Positions 25,520 to 39,200 of a DNA stretch of 64,000 nucleotides are shown in pieces. The notes under the pieces were generated by a model. It saw only the letters and a program-made list of their open reading frames with translations, was not told where the DNA came from and did not search any database. The stretch comes from Synanceia verrucosa (lineage: Eukaryota; Chordata; Actinopteri; Perciformes; Synanceiidae), in assembly GCA_029721515.1 (NCBI GenBank), contig CM056565.1, forward strand, positions 8,806,742 to 8,870,741, given 5' to 3'. Each line of letters opens with the position of its first letter. The stretch's first letter is position 1. Position numbers and translations under genes: made by a program.

Positions 25520-26712
25520 CTAGACAAAAAAAAAAGGGTGCAAAGGTGACATGAGCAAAGGAATTAGTCACAGGTATACAATTTACTGCTATATTAGTAT
25601 AGTACACAAGACTAAAATGCACCACAAAGAGCCATAGTAAAATTCATCAAATACTCCTCTTGTGCAATAAAGAGAAGTTCTAATCAAAACAGCAGCAGCT
25701 CTAAAGGAATTAGACACGGCACATTTTTATTGCTGTGCAAGTGCCTTGTATTAACAATAATCCAGTTTGACAATATAATTACCACACAATCATATGTCGC
25801 TCATAAAATGTGTTGCTTTTGTTTCGGCAGTTGGAACCCCACAAGGCATTGTAAAATAAAAAGAGCAATGCTGACATGTGAAATCCTCGGGAAGTAATAT
25901 CTTTCAAAACATGTCTCGCCTTAAAAAACGCATTCACAGAGAAACATTTGTGTGCAGTTTTTGAGAAAAGCTTCAAGGCTGAATTACAATGGGATTATGG
26001 CGCTATCTGTGGCTCCACCAACACAATACTGCGGACAGTGTCTGTGTTTGTCTCATTTCATTGATTTAAATAGTTCGAATGTGTCTGAATCTTCTGCTGC
26101 TACAGGTAATACATGAAATGAAATCACCAAATGTATAGTAAGGGTGGGAAAAACAAGTGATTCTTGAATCGTGAGGTGCCAAGAGATTCCCACTCACTAT
26201 TAGTAATATTATTAATGATTGTTTGAACACAATGTTAGTGACCGGTGAAATAAATATGGTGGAAAATCTCGATGAGTATTTGCCATAAATGCCTGTTCTG
26301 TGCAAAAGAGAAAGGCTACCCATCCTCAACAGGAGCCATCACTCTCCGCTCTCCACCCTGCTGGAGTATACATTTATTTATGCTTCGTCTTGCACCATTT
26401 GGAGCCAATTTTGCCACAGACTCCGAAGTCGCTAAACCAGCCATAGAGATACGAATTGATACCTGCAACCACTCCAACCATAGTCTCCACTAACAACCAC
26501 AAAATCACCTTTAATCCCTGACACACTATTGAGATGTCAATCGTGCTGGTCTACTCAAAGAAACCAACAATGAGTCCCTGAGAGGCGCAGGACAAAGCAA
26601 ACCTCCCTAATGAGATCCAGGTACACAACTCTGATGCCTCTGCACATCTTACATTCCTTCCATCTCTTTCCAAGCCCCCAGCAGTGAAGCCAGAGCCACC
26701 TCCAAGGCGCAA

Positions 26713-26723
26713 GCGCGCGCACG

Positions 26724-26754
<31 letters not shown>
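26713..26754. repeat. (GC)/(AC)n compound microsatellite
   Basis: A GCGCGC and ACGCACGC start leads into a pure AC run. Confidence 0.97.
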
Positions 26755-26904
26755 TTTCATTCCTTTCTTTTGCCTCCGGTATTGTGTAAATTTGGAAAAC
26801 TGGTGTTGGTTCTATGAAAAAGCTACAGGTTTTTGCAAAATCTAGATCAAATTTAATTCTAAACCAAAATGCACAAGCAACAAAACAACAGCCTAATAGG
26901 GAGT

Positions 26905-26908
<4 letters not shown>

Positions 26909-26948
<40 letters not shown>
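26909..26948. repeat. (GA)n microsatellite
   Basis: Pure GA run, about 150 bp from the AC run at 26713-26754. Confidence 0.97.
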
Positions 26949-26952
<4 letters not shown>

Positions 26953-27974
26953 ATGAAGGAAATGTGGCATTATTGTCACCACTGTTTACCTATTTTATTG
27001 CTGTGGGAACACTTTTTTCCGCTCTTTCATGCCGCTGCAAACACCAGCTTTGCACAGCCTTCAGCAGGTCACGCTTTAATGTGCCAATGGCCCCGTAAAG
27101 CAGATAATCACCACCGTGCAAGAGAGCGATGAGCTCAACACTCCCACTACAACCAATAAATCCCACACGGACAAGTGTTTACCCAGATAGATAACACCTC
27201 ACACATTGTGAAGTGGGTGAGAATTTGATCTGCCGGGGTACTCAGAAAATGTGACAGTATGCAAGAAGCATAGAACCCCACTTAAACAAAAAAGTTAGGA
27301 CCAAAATGTATACGCTTATCATTAAAAACTGAAAAGGCATGCTGATATTTGTATGTTTTGTATCCAAAAACTCCTTATAGCCTGGTAGCAATAATGGATT
27401 AATGGATGTGAACTGCTGAGATAAGTCTTCCCATGGGCTGACTATTGCATTCAGAATTTTTTTTCTTCTTTCCTTCCATTTGCTCATTGCTTGTCTGCTC
27501 TTCCTTTAATACCGTCAAGTAGTCGCCCTAACTAAAAGGTACAAAAAGCTACATGCTAATGAATGCAAAAACTCCCAAAAAGTTGAACTGGACAGGAAGG
27601 TAAGTATCCAACATAATGAAGCTGAGTTGTTCTGTCAGATAATAATTTGGGTATTGTGCACACCACAAACAGGCCTTTATGGGAAGGTCACACAAATTAC
27701 AATTGTCTCACTTGCCCCCAGCATACCAAGCTTTGCAGATAGTTTGGAAATTATTTGGCAAGGTTTTGAGAGATTTCTGCCTCCAATGCAAAGATAATGG
27801 AGGTGAATGGTATTGAATCAAAACAATTCTACAGTGAGGCTATGGATTACCATATATTTAATGCTTTTTTCATGCTGAATGACTTATATATGAGAAACCT
27901 ATGCGCACATCTCTGGTAAAAAAACATGATTTAAAGTTGTGTGATTCTTTGTGGAGAAACTCTAATTTACAGAT

Positions 27975-28050
27975 CTGTTTAAATCAACTAATGTTGTGTA
28001 GTTAAGTGTTAGTTGACTAAGTATTTCTTTGGTCGAGGACAGCCCTAATA
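27975..28050. repeat. Possible solo end of an old hAT-like MITE
   Basis: The stretch GTTAGTTGACTAAGTATTTC followed by TTTGGTCGAGGACAGCCCT ends in the complement of AGGGCTGTC, a common hAT-type tip. No matching left end was found nearby. Confidence 0.35.
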
Positions 28051-28113
28051 TTGACATTTTGCTAAAAAAAGATGTAATCTGGCTTGCAGATAAACACATT
28101 ATTTAGCCTGGGT

Positions 28114-29161
28114 CAGAGCAGTGGATTAAACAGAGTGGCGACAGCTTCAGATCTCGCCGCCGGAGCGGTCACATGGTTCATGTACCCCTCAATAGTTCCA
28201 AGCGTAGCCTGCACTGTCCATGCTCTTCAACGGGACAGACTGCAGTGAGTGCTCATTTAAGAGGTAAATATTAAAATTAACCGTAATAAGTCAACATTTG
28301 CAACTCTTATGAGATTACTTTGTACACGTCAAAGTCACTTGCGTATATTGAGTGCCTGTATGACAAATAAAAGTGAAATATGACAAGTCTGGTTGTTTTT
28401 TTGGAGGGAAAACTTTGCTAGCTTCACTAACTGGATAATAAGGAACTATATCGTAACCTGATGCAAAGTGATCTCTTATTTAGCAACATAAGGCTATTCT
28501 CGAACACTTTCTGAGATTGGACAATGATGATAAATTATGGTTTTCATTCAGAGATTTTATGTGGGCAATTTAAATGAATGTCACAACCGTGTGTGTGTGT
28601 GTGTGTGAAAACAAGAAAAAAAATCAAAAAATTATGAGAAGGCTCAAAATAAACTGATATTGTAAAACCAGACGTATTTGTCATCAATAACGTGTATGCA
28701 TGTATAATGTATGATTTAATGTCAATAGAGTGAGAGTTGACTGTTACCACCAATGCTATTGAACAATCACAGATACATACAAAACTTTACATATAAACAC
28801 ATTTAATAAAATCATATGTCAAATGCAGGCAGCTATTATCATAAAAATATAAAAAAATAAAATAAAAAAATCAATCCCAATTCCTGACTAAAAAAACGTA
28901 ATTACATTTGGGACATACATTTTTACATATAAAGGGGTCCCCTCGATATCAATAACACACGTATTACCATTAAACTGGTTGATATTTTATCATTTTACCT
29001 CGGTGAGTGCTTGCCTTGTGGCCATAGAAGTGAACGGCGTCCGACGTGACAGGCGGTCATGTTGGAACTATTGAGAGTTCCATAACCCGGAAGTGGGGTC
29101 CGCCGGGCTGTACAGCGTATGCCTATGGGAGTGTCGCCACTCTGTTTAATCCACTGCTCTG
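28114..29161. mobile_element. Non-autonomous hAT-like DNA transposon
   Basis: The element is 1048 bp. It has a perfect 30-bp terminal inverted repeat starting CAGAGCAGTGGATTAAACAG and is flanked by a perfect 8-bp duplication, GCCTGGGT (28106-28113 and 29162-29169). The CAGAG tip and 8-bp target duplication fit the hAT superfamily. A subterminal motif, CAATAGTTCCAA, occurs near 28190 and in inverse orientation near 29072. No transposase frame is present; the interior is AT-rich with a (GT)n run at 28590-28607 and an A/T-rich stretch near 28850. The intact ends suggest fairly recent insertion. Confidence 0.85.
28590..28607. repeat. (GT)n microsatellite
   Basis: Short pure GT run inside the hAT-like element. 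Confidence 0.95.
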
Positions 29162-32100
29162 GCCTGGGTATTAGCCTTACAATTTTTTGTGTAACCTGAT
29201 CCCTCGATTCTCGCATGATCTTGTGACACTGCAAAATTCCAGCTGCTGTGCAACTTAACCCAAAAAAAAGAAACGAAAGGCAGAACCATCATTGTTGCTG
29301 TGAGCAAGACTGTGGATTTCAATATGATTGTACGCAGGGTCCAGACATTTAAACCTACAACAGAACCGTAAAAGCAAGGTGGCCACCGTGGCCTGTGGTC
29401 CCACATGCTGCCTGTGTTCCCTAATTGTGTTGGGCTGATGCCTAAGGGTCCATGTAGCTCCCTAACCTCCCTGGCATTACAGACAGGCTATATCAGCCCA
29501 CTACAAGTGGGCCCCCAAAGGACCATGCTTTATCTGCAAAGGGCCAGCAGCCAGCATACAATCAGTATGCAAAACCATGCACATGGATGCACAATGGAGT
29601 ATGTACAATGCACGCCAAAGGTCATTTGTAGCACCTGTGCCCTTACAAATATGTATTTTTTCTGCCAGTCATCCCCGAGGCAGTTCTGTTGTCTTGTGAA
29701 GATCTAGAGAAGGAAGGGGAGTGAAGAGCAAAAGGGAAAGAGAAAGGAGCATGTCTGTGTAGTTTTGTCTCAGTCAGCCAGAAAGGAGGTGGGTAAAGAG
29801 TACGTGCCTCTCTCAGGAGATTCAACTAAAACGTGCAGAAAAGCATAAAGTAAAAAGAAACAGTATGGTGGAATAACAAGCTAGGTATTTTGTACTGTAT
29901 TTAACTTGGTTCGGTTAATATGCGAGTTCGAGAAGAAGGCACAAGGGGATAAATTACAGGAGGAAAGGAGGTGGAAAACGAAGAGATGATAAAAGAGAAG
30001 TGGAGGGTTTGAAACAACAAATCATGCACTCTGAGAGTCTAATAACACAATGTGACAAATATGAGGGTAATTTACCGCAACGCTGGTGGTCTTGGGTCGA
30101 CCTACCCTGGTGTCACTTACAGTACAGTGCTGTAAGTATTTAGAATGCATGAAAGGAGGCTACTATGACTGTTTGGAACCGAACCAAAGAAATATACAGA
30201 GTAAATATCAAATATCACAATCTAAATTAGCTTACACTGAGGTTGTACTAGCTGTCAAGTCAGTATGAAAAATGATCCTTTCCAAAAAGGTATAACGCTT
30301 CAGACAGGCTGACAGACACATGGACACACACAATGGCACACATGTTGCTCAAGCAAAAAACTAGACAATTCAGATTCAAACTCAGACTCAAAATCCTTCA
30401 AATTCACTTCTTGAACAATGAGAGCAATTGTCTCTATAGGAGCACCGGGTGACATTTATTAATGCAGAATGCTGTGGACTGCTGCTGACAGTTGTGTGAC
30501 ACAATCAGCTTGCTCAGTGACTCTAGCACCAAGCTTACTGGAACCAAGGTGGTGGAAATGGGAAATCTCCACCTGAGGTACATGCGGGATTACCTGTGCT
30601 TGAGTGAAGGAGTAGCAGTCGGGCACGGCTAATAATAAATGGCAGGCAGATTTCGTTGGAGGCTTAAAGAGTGTGCAGTAAAACGGAACGGCTATGTCTT
30701 GTTAAGGAAATCCTTTTTGTTTCAGTCTGCAAAAGTCATTTAGTTTCCTTCTGGGCTAGATTGTGGATCAGCCTTCACTTTTTTTTAATAGTGAGACAGA
30801 GATTTTGAGCTTCCAAGTTCAAAGCAAAGCACTCTTGTAAGTCAAATGACACCACATGTTTGAACAGACAGCTATCCAAGGCCAGATGAACAAGGCAGAT
30901 AGGAAGATTTAGAGGCTTAGGGGTGCATTTGAGAGACAGACATGTCACAAAAGACCACCACAGTGCCAAAGAGTACTGCAGTGAAAAGCTCAACTGAACT
31001 ACCAAACTTGCTGGACAGCCAGCAAGTGTTATACAGACGTGGGCACTTCTCCGCCTTTAGTCTGACATGCAGAATGAGCACACAATTACACAAAAATAGT
31101 AGATTAAGTATGACTTTTTATGGAATCCCACGTCTGAATAACAACTGAATGCTGTCAGTATTTCCATCCCAAAATACACTTCATCTTCACTTCGTCCAGA
31201 CTAGACATCTGACCCTCAAAGTGTGACAAGTGGCTGGTATTAGCGTTTGTCATGCATCAATGTGCCATCTTTGATATTTTTAGGCATCTGATTATACAGA
31301 AATGTCAGCAAAAACATCGAACAAACTCTCTATTCTGAGGCCAAATTGTGATTAATGTGGATTCAGCACTACATCAAACGGGGCTATAAGGGAGACCAGG
31401 GACCTGTTTTATAACATTGTGCAGACTCCATAATAAAAAGTTGCACGCACACAAAAAAGCACAAAAGATGAACTCATCCACTCTTTCCTCCATATTGAAG
31501 CATAATTAAGTAGAAATGATGAGCATATAAACCTCATCTGTCCTTGCTTTAACTGGAACAGCACAGGCATGTATTTGCTGACTGTGAATGGCTGGCTCAT
31601 TCATAGCTGTGTGGCTAGATGATGCCAGTCATATTTGTGCGGACATCATAACCTAACACTGTTACTCCAAAGATTAAGCTCAAGCTGATGCAGTTTGCTG
31701 CAGCGTCCCAACTTTCTCTTTATGCAGTGTTTTGTGTTGTTGACTTAACCAAGATTTAATGTTCATGCATGTGTTTATCAAGGGGGATTAACGGTCTCAG
31801 CAGCATCCTCACGGCTGCTCGGATAAATGATGAGTATGAATGTCAATTGTGAATATTAATATTAATCAGCTTGCAATGAAACAACAAGGAAACATGAATA
31901 ATCCCAGTCTGCAGATCAAAACAATGAAAAACTGTACAAAGGCATTTGTTGCTGTGGAGGTTGATGAATGGTCTATTGTTTGATGGTCCATGTTATGACC
32001 ATTAAAACAGCGTTTTTAATCATGAAACTGAAACACTCAACACTCTAAAGTCTTGCTGCATTGGATTCTAGTGAAGTTGAAGATTCATTTTGAGATTTCT

Positions 32101-33533
32101 TTTATCACTGAAAAGGCACTCCATGTAAAATGTGCCTACTGAGCATCCACTTAGGTCATCCAACCAAACACTTGGCTTGACCGCTTTCTGAACATGGGTG
32201 ACTGCGCCTTGTCTCTATAATAATGTTCTATAAATTCATCTGTGTGCTAACCAGCTGTTGTATGATTTCAGTGTTTACGTGTCATTTTGATTACTGTTTT
32301 TTGGGATGCAGTTAGATCTTGATATAGTGTTGCTGTTTCTGTTCTAATACTATTGTAAACCCCCTCATAGCCTGCATTTAAATAAGGTGCCCCATACCAA
32401 GTTTTCATTACCCATGTCTGTCTGTTAAATGTAAAGCCAGAGCCGGGACACGGTTAGTTTAGCTGAGCTGTGCCCAGCAAAGAGATGATCCAATTTTCAT
32501 AGGGATTAAACAAACAAGCTATAACATGTTAACTAGTGAGTTTTGACAGAGTCAAGCTAGCAGTTTTCCCCCATTTCCAGTCTTATGCTTAACCACTTAT
32601 TCCACTTATGCTTAACTAAGCTACTCATCTGCTGGTATTAGCTTTGTAGTTGTTGTAAAGAAGAGAGTGGAACCAATTTTTTCACCTCATTCTTGGAGTG
32701 AAAGCCAATATTTCCTGAAACATTTTGTTATTCCTTCAACAAAAAAATGAAAAATAGACCATTTGTGGTGCTAATCCCAAGGAGACACTTATTCCAGACA
32801 CACATACACACTCATTCATTTGTGAAGCAAAACACAGGGAACCAATAAATGCCAGACATTCTTTCTCAGGCTGTATAAACTACAATTAAGTGGAACAGTT
32901 GAACACTGTCATTCAGTCAAATATGTGGGGGAAGGAGTTTGAGTGAGCTCCTGTGTCTGTGTGTGGTCAGAACAAGGTGTCTGCAACCACACACTCTCTT
33001 ACGCTGCTCTGCTGCTGCCGTTGATCTTGTTAACTTGCATTTGTGAAAGGTGATTTTAATCCCATGCAAGATACATGAGAAACTTTCATTACAATACTGT
33101 GAGGTTTTCTTCTGACGCCCTTCTAACAATACAATACACAATGAAGCAGCAGTCTGCAGGGAGTAGAGTCAAGGTCATGGACATGATAACGCCTCCCAAC
33201 TGCAGCGCCCAGATGTTCAGGGTGAGATATGAACTGGGTGGGAATGAGCTTGTGAACACAACATACAAGCAGCTTACCAATTCATATTACTATTACTTAC
33301 TATTACTGTTACTATTAGGATGTAGATAAAGACATTGAAATAACCTAGAAAATAAACTATTGATTGTTTTCAATATCAATTAATATGTCAGTAAGTCTTT
33401 TATGTTAGAGCCATTAATCGCAAGTCTATAAATTGTCCCAAAATAGTGAAAAATGGCCATTTCCTAAGGCCCATATTAATGTCTTCAAACAACTAATTTT
33501 GTAAAATTGACAGCCCAAAACCAAACAATATCC

Positions 33534-33656
33534 ATCCATCCATTATCTACCGCTTATCCTCATAGGGTCACGGGGGGGCTAGAGCTTATCTCAGCTGTCT
33601 TAGGGTGGAAGGCAGGGTACACCCTGGACAAGTCGCCACCTCATCGCAGGGCACAT
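33534..33656 (-). mobile_element. V-SINE-like SINE, strongly 5'-truncated
   Basis: Only the 3' 123 bp of the family is present, including the (TGGA)n tail. A 13-bp direct repeat, CCAAACAATATCC, flanks it exactly at 33521-33533 and 33657-33669. The 5' truncation and the direct repeat show insertion by target-primed reverse transcription. Confidence 0.88.
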
Positions 33657-33994
33657 CCAAACAATATCCTTTATTTTAATTATATCAAACAGAGGAGCAG
33701 CAAATTGTCACATGTTTAAAAGCTGGATAGCATTTTTCCAAACAGACTGAATGATTAATATGTCATCAAAATTGTTAAATTGGTCATCTGTTGATTGAAT
33801 AATTAATTAATCGTTCACATTAAAGCTCATTCACTGACAAATGTGCAAGTATTTGTTTATGTATACATTTCATTTCAAGTCATTTCATTTCAATTGTTTT
33901 TTTTTTGTTTGTTCTGTGCAACAACACAATATTGTGAAAAAGAAAAATCTACTTTGGGCTGTCAGCTGTTAAATGCTCACTGGGAAGGTAACAA

Positions 33995-34073
33995 GCAATC
34001 CCCAGGGGGCAAACTCGAACCAGAACATTGCTGGTACACGATAAACATCTAAGCCAACTAGGTCACTGTGGCA
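33995..34073 (-). repeat. Possible relic tRNA-like SINE head
   Basis: Read on the minus strand this stretch has GACCTAGTTGGCTTAGATG, resembling an A box, and GGTTCGAGTTT, resembling a B box, at tRNA-like spacing. There is no recognisable body or tail. It may be an old SINE fragment. Confidence 0.4.
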
Positions 34074-35766
34074 CTTTAAACAGAGGATTAATCCATCAGG
34101 CTGTCAGTGACACACAAGCTGTGGTCTTGGTTTTGTTTTTCAAACCAACACTAACAGTTTTCACCTGATATTTCTACAGTTTGTGAGAATCCAACAATAC
34201 ACTGCTGCTTCAGTTCATTAAAATGTCTTTACTTGCTCAAACGTGTCGTTAAACTGACTTGCTGGTGAACTGTGCATGACATATTCACAGCTATGCTGAT
34301 ACTGTTTACTGGTAAACAGTACTTGTGTCAGAATTTCTAGCATTTTCTGCACGTTCTGCTGTATATATACTGTAAAATGCTTTAACACAGGAACAGTTGA
34401 GAAACACCTTAAGAGAGCAAGTGCCTGGAAAGGCCAGCCGCAGAGGCTTATCCTCACTCCATTAAATGTTCAGTGGAAAGTAAAGAGGCCATTGATTATC
34501 ACTCAGGCAGAGCTTGGAAGCCAAACTTCCCATGAAAAGAGAGGAGAAAAAAGTGCTCGCTGGGTTAATCATGCATATGTTGGGTGATTTAATATGGCTG
34601 CCTTACCTTCTCATCAAAAGTTACAACAGCGTTTAGTATGATCAGTTAAACAGACTGCATAATGGCCGTTTGACCATCTGTACTTCTTTATTGTGCTTCC
34701 CTCATCTCTGTTGAGGCTTGTATGTAGTAAAACTGTCATTTGTCACACTAACTGTGTTAATACATTAATATTGCATTAGCTTCATGCTGTGTCATTGCAT
34801 GTTACAAGTGCATGTCGGCATGACCTACATTTATTTTGGGTCTTAATTGCGCCCCTGGTAGTGGCAGCCCAGATGTGAATTGACTGTCATACTGGGAAGG
34901 GAGAGAGAGACATTGCCCTGAGCACTAAAGCCATTTACAACTCTGAAGCCCCACTTCATCAGTGTGTTCATAACAACATATATTGTACCTGTACTGTATT
35001 AGACAAACCACTCTCCTTCGGACTATGAATTACTGTCTCTTTAATGAAGTGGCAGAGTGAGTGGCCACGGCTGTGTGACACTAAAAACAATCAAGGCATT
35101 AGCGTCAAAATCCAAAAGTGCATTAATAAGAGGATCCATTCAGCCATGGCATATTATAACTGCTGTATGGATTCACTACAAACTTTTTGCTGGTATTGTT
35201 AATAACCTGCATAGCAGGAGAGTTACATGGAAACACACACTCTATAGTATAAAGGGTGTTTTGATATGGGGTTGTATGAGCCACTTATCCATAGACAGTG
35301 TGTTACCTATGGAAGGTTACTGTTGCCACACCCACAGAACCAAAGCAGTGTTCAGCTGAAAATGTATTTAGGCATATGAAAAAACAATATCAGTTTAAGC
35401 GTATGCTATATTTAGGATTATGTATACCTGTTCCTGTTTAACTCGTGAGATAGCTAGTGTAAAATGACCACAGAACGTGGATGATGCTGGTGTGCTCTGC
35501 CTCAGTTAGTTAGTTTATGTTATTGTGTGACTTTGGTAAGTTTATACTGACCGGTTTCAGTTCTTCAGTTCAGAAAATATTGTGACTATAGCTAACACTC
35601 AAAGGTGTCTGAAACATGTTTTGCTGCTGCCCCTGACAAGAATAGTGCATTGCTTTTGTTCTCCTGTCTACTTCTCCAAACTGGGGGCTGTGCTATCCCT
35701 CACCTACTGTAGGTAATTGATACGTAGCTCATTTAAGCCTACAAAACACATGAACTGTCCCTTTAA

Positions 35767-36234
35767 CTCTTGGAGCGCCACTGACGTATTTTAACATCAT
35801 TTATAATCTGACACTTGAGTGCCATTGATGTATATACCCGTCAAAGTGTTTTTTTTTCGGCAGAGGGTCGCTGATCGTGGTCTCCTGCAGTGAGTAATGT
35901 TGGGGCTTCTGGGAGATGTAGTCGGAGCATAAAGAGAGGGTATATGCCACAGAGATCAAAGCAGGAAGTGGAGATGATGGCGATTAGAGAGTAAAAAGGG
36001 ACGGATTCTGGACAAAAAGTGGCGTTTTTGGCAGGAGTGGCCTCTACCCCTGATAAAACAAGAATGAAACAAGGTAAAAACAAACGTTTTTTCATGATGA
36101 AATACAGAGTTTCTTCCTTTCATTTGAGCTACTCTGTTTTCAGAGTTATAGTACAAAATATTCTGTGGGTCTTGAACTCAAAAACGCTGGCATAAGGCAC
36201 TTTCTCTTTTATAAAACGGCTGGCACTCAGTGAG
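35767..36234. mobile_element. TTAA-flanked MITE, piggyBac-like
   Basis: This 468-bp segment lies between two TTAA sites (35763-35766 and 36235-36238). The ends are imperfect inverted repeats: CTCTTGGAGCGCCA on the left and CTCACTGAGTGCCA reading in from the right. TTAA duplication is typical of piggyBac-type and some Kolobok elements. No transposase is encoded; a few short frames inside are not recognisable. Confidence 0.55.
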
Positions 36235-39200
36235 TTAATAACCTTCTAGTTGGATTGCACTTAAATCTAATTTGCAAGGACTATAGTGACGCAAATTCCT
36301 TTAAATGCAACTCTGTCTTCTCTGACTCAAAATGCAGATTGCAAAGCACATCACACCCTCTGGTGATACTGATGTCCAGCTATGAGAGCTGCCCACCACC
36401 TGTTTCACTCGTGTGTGTGTGTGTGTCTGCACATGAAATTTATGCAGGATGAAGAATATTTACACATGCATGTACTAATGCCTCTCTGTCTTTCAGTGCC
36501 TGTGTTTCCTAGCAATCAGTCCCTGGGATTAAAAAGTAGGCCTAAAGAAATGTATTAACCCGAAACAGGTTTATTCATAAATTACAAATTACCATGCTGA
36601 CCTGACACTGCTTATAAAGAAAGAACGCTCAAAATGTTTTTTTGTTTTTTCTCAAAATGGTTTCAAATATTGAGGCAGTGGTCCGGCTGTTTCAGAAATG
36701 AGTGTATATCTCATTGGCAGCAGTTAAGCCGAGGAGCCAAATGTGAATCTTATCAAAACACAGCTGCTGCTGGTGTTGCCACTTGCTACCTTGGTGGAAA
36801 TACAGCCTTCATTTCAAATGTCGGATCTTGTTGCACTTGCAGTACACATTTCTCAGTGTCCGTTCTTATGTAGTGTGTATTATGTTCACATACCAGTCTA
36901 TCAACAGCACCTGCAGGGAGCAGCAATACTACAAAAAAGCACCGTAGTGGGAGCGGCCAAGAAGTCAGAGTTCAACGTGGAAGAGATGCGGCTCTAGGAA
37001 ATCCATAATATACTGACCTCTTTTCTTCCACAGCAAAACCTGCTCATGTCAATCACTTCCACTGGGCAAATATATTTTTTAACCTTGTCTTGATATATTG
37101 CTTTTCACATCATTTTTTGCTGTTCTGCAGACTTCAATCCTTTTTTCCTGTGAAAATGTATTTACCCTTCGATAAGCTCCGACAACTGATTTTTAAAAGG
37201 TGATTAAAACGGCTCATCTGGTAGTAATTCGAGAATTTATCTGTATGAACAGCTTTTTATTTGGCTCCATTCGTGGTGGTGCTCACATGCGCTGGCACAG
37301 GGCTCTGGGGTTGGTTGTGGACGTGAGGAGTACAGTTGAAGCCCAGCTTTCCAGCTCGCTTTGCTGGAGTTTGAGAGTACACAAGGTGCTTCTGAGGCTA
37401 ACCGTTGCTTTTTGTTTTCTCATAAATTGCTTTACGAGCACAAAACTTAGCTTACAATCTGAAAATCTTGGCAAAAGTTGTAATGATCTGCTGGCCTGAG
37501 AGATTCTACTTGACCGTTAAATGTAATTGCAGTTATTTGTGGAAAAAAAAAAATGAACGCAACAATTTGTAGTACCTCTCGCTGCCAAACCGACACCATT
37601 TGAAATAAGGCAGCTTTAAAAATCTGGCTACGGTCCACGCTTGATAGCTATCATGCAGGTTGCATTAAACCTGCCATTTGAGGTGAGCAAAACTATAATT
37701 TTGTTGATTGATAATATATCTTATAAAAAATCACATGCTATGTAACAAAATGTCTGTGAGATGAATGACTTTTTATGTCCTATTCTGTCTTCCCTCTTCT
37801 CTGACACATTGACACTGTCCCTCACTTCCTTCATTCTTACTCCCTCATTAACCTGAGGCATCTAAAACGACTAAAACTGACGTCATTGGCTATCATGCTA
37901 CTCTGCAGCCCCTAGTAATATATATGGATTTGCAAAAGTAGGCCATCGGCTACAATGTAATCCAGCCCAGAAATGGGAGAAATGGATTGTAAGGTCAGAC
38001 AGATCTATTAATCCTGAAGGGAATTCTATTGCCAGAAACATAAGAATAGAAACACAAAAGAGTAATAAATGTTAAGTGTACAAGAAGTCATATTAAAATA
38101 TTTATTGCAATAAAAGTAAGTAAGAATTTGGTAAAACATGTCTTCTTAATTAAATGTAAATAGTATGACTTTAATCCTGTTTTTATATTCTGACATAAAA
38201 AATGTCAGCCTTATTTACACAATTTACAGTCACAACATATTTGTTCTTGTGAAAAAAGCACCTTAGTAATACCTTAGGTGAAATACAATCAAAAAAGCAT
38301 AGGATATTGCAATGATTGCCATTATCACAATAAAATAGCTACCGGCATACCATAATCCTGTTACATGCAGTATGATTAGCTCGTAAAACATATTACATTA
38401 TTTGTTAAACCCTGTCAGATCTTGTCAGTTAATCAGGCTGAATGAGAGAAATTAGCTTTAGATACTATGAATAAACCAAACTGATATATGTCTACAGCTG
38501 TCTGTCTTGACCAGTATCGCCTTTTAAATCTTCATTCATGCGCATATGCCCACATTATATACACATACCTCCCACTGGCTCTCCCAATAATGAGACTGTA
38601 TGTCAAAATGCTTGAGATGCTTTGAGAGACATTCCAACATCAGCCTGTGGTTAATGAAGGTAACATTAGGTAGGTCCTATCCCTGTAATAGCAAGGTCAG
38701 TCCTGAGGGCATCACGCTCACACTGGCCTGCTCATTCCACCCGCCCTCTTCATCATCTCTGAAATTTCTACTGGGATCTAATAAGCCCAGTGAATGACTG
38801 GCTTTGGCTTAGATGTGTTCTGATCAAGGCTGTCAGAATAAATCAGGATGTTGGAATTTCAAAAATATGTGATGAAATCTACCCAGTTGAGTGTCAAAAA
38901 ATTATTTGTTATTTTAACAGCCAATTGAACTGAACGCACCAATGACTTGGTTTATCAATTCCATAAGCCGAGTCACTGGGAGCGTATTGATTCTATTGAT
39001 TATAAGCCGCCTGACTGGAGAGGAGATGCAACCTTGAGAGGCATCTCTGAGATATACCACTGCTGTGACCTTTAAAGCTGTCCTTTGAAAATATTAATTC
39101 TCTCAATTACTCTCTAACCTAAATCCTCAAGGACTACAGCATCTGTCTGAAAGCAACCGCTGCACCACTTCAATCATTAGCTAGCATGGAAGCTGTAGGG

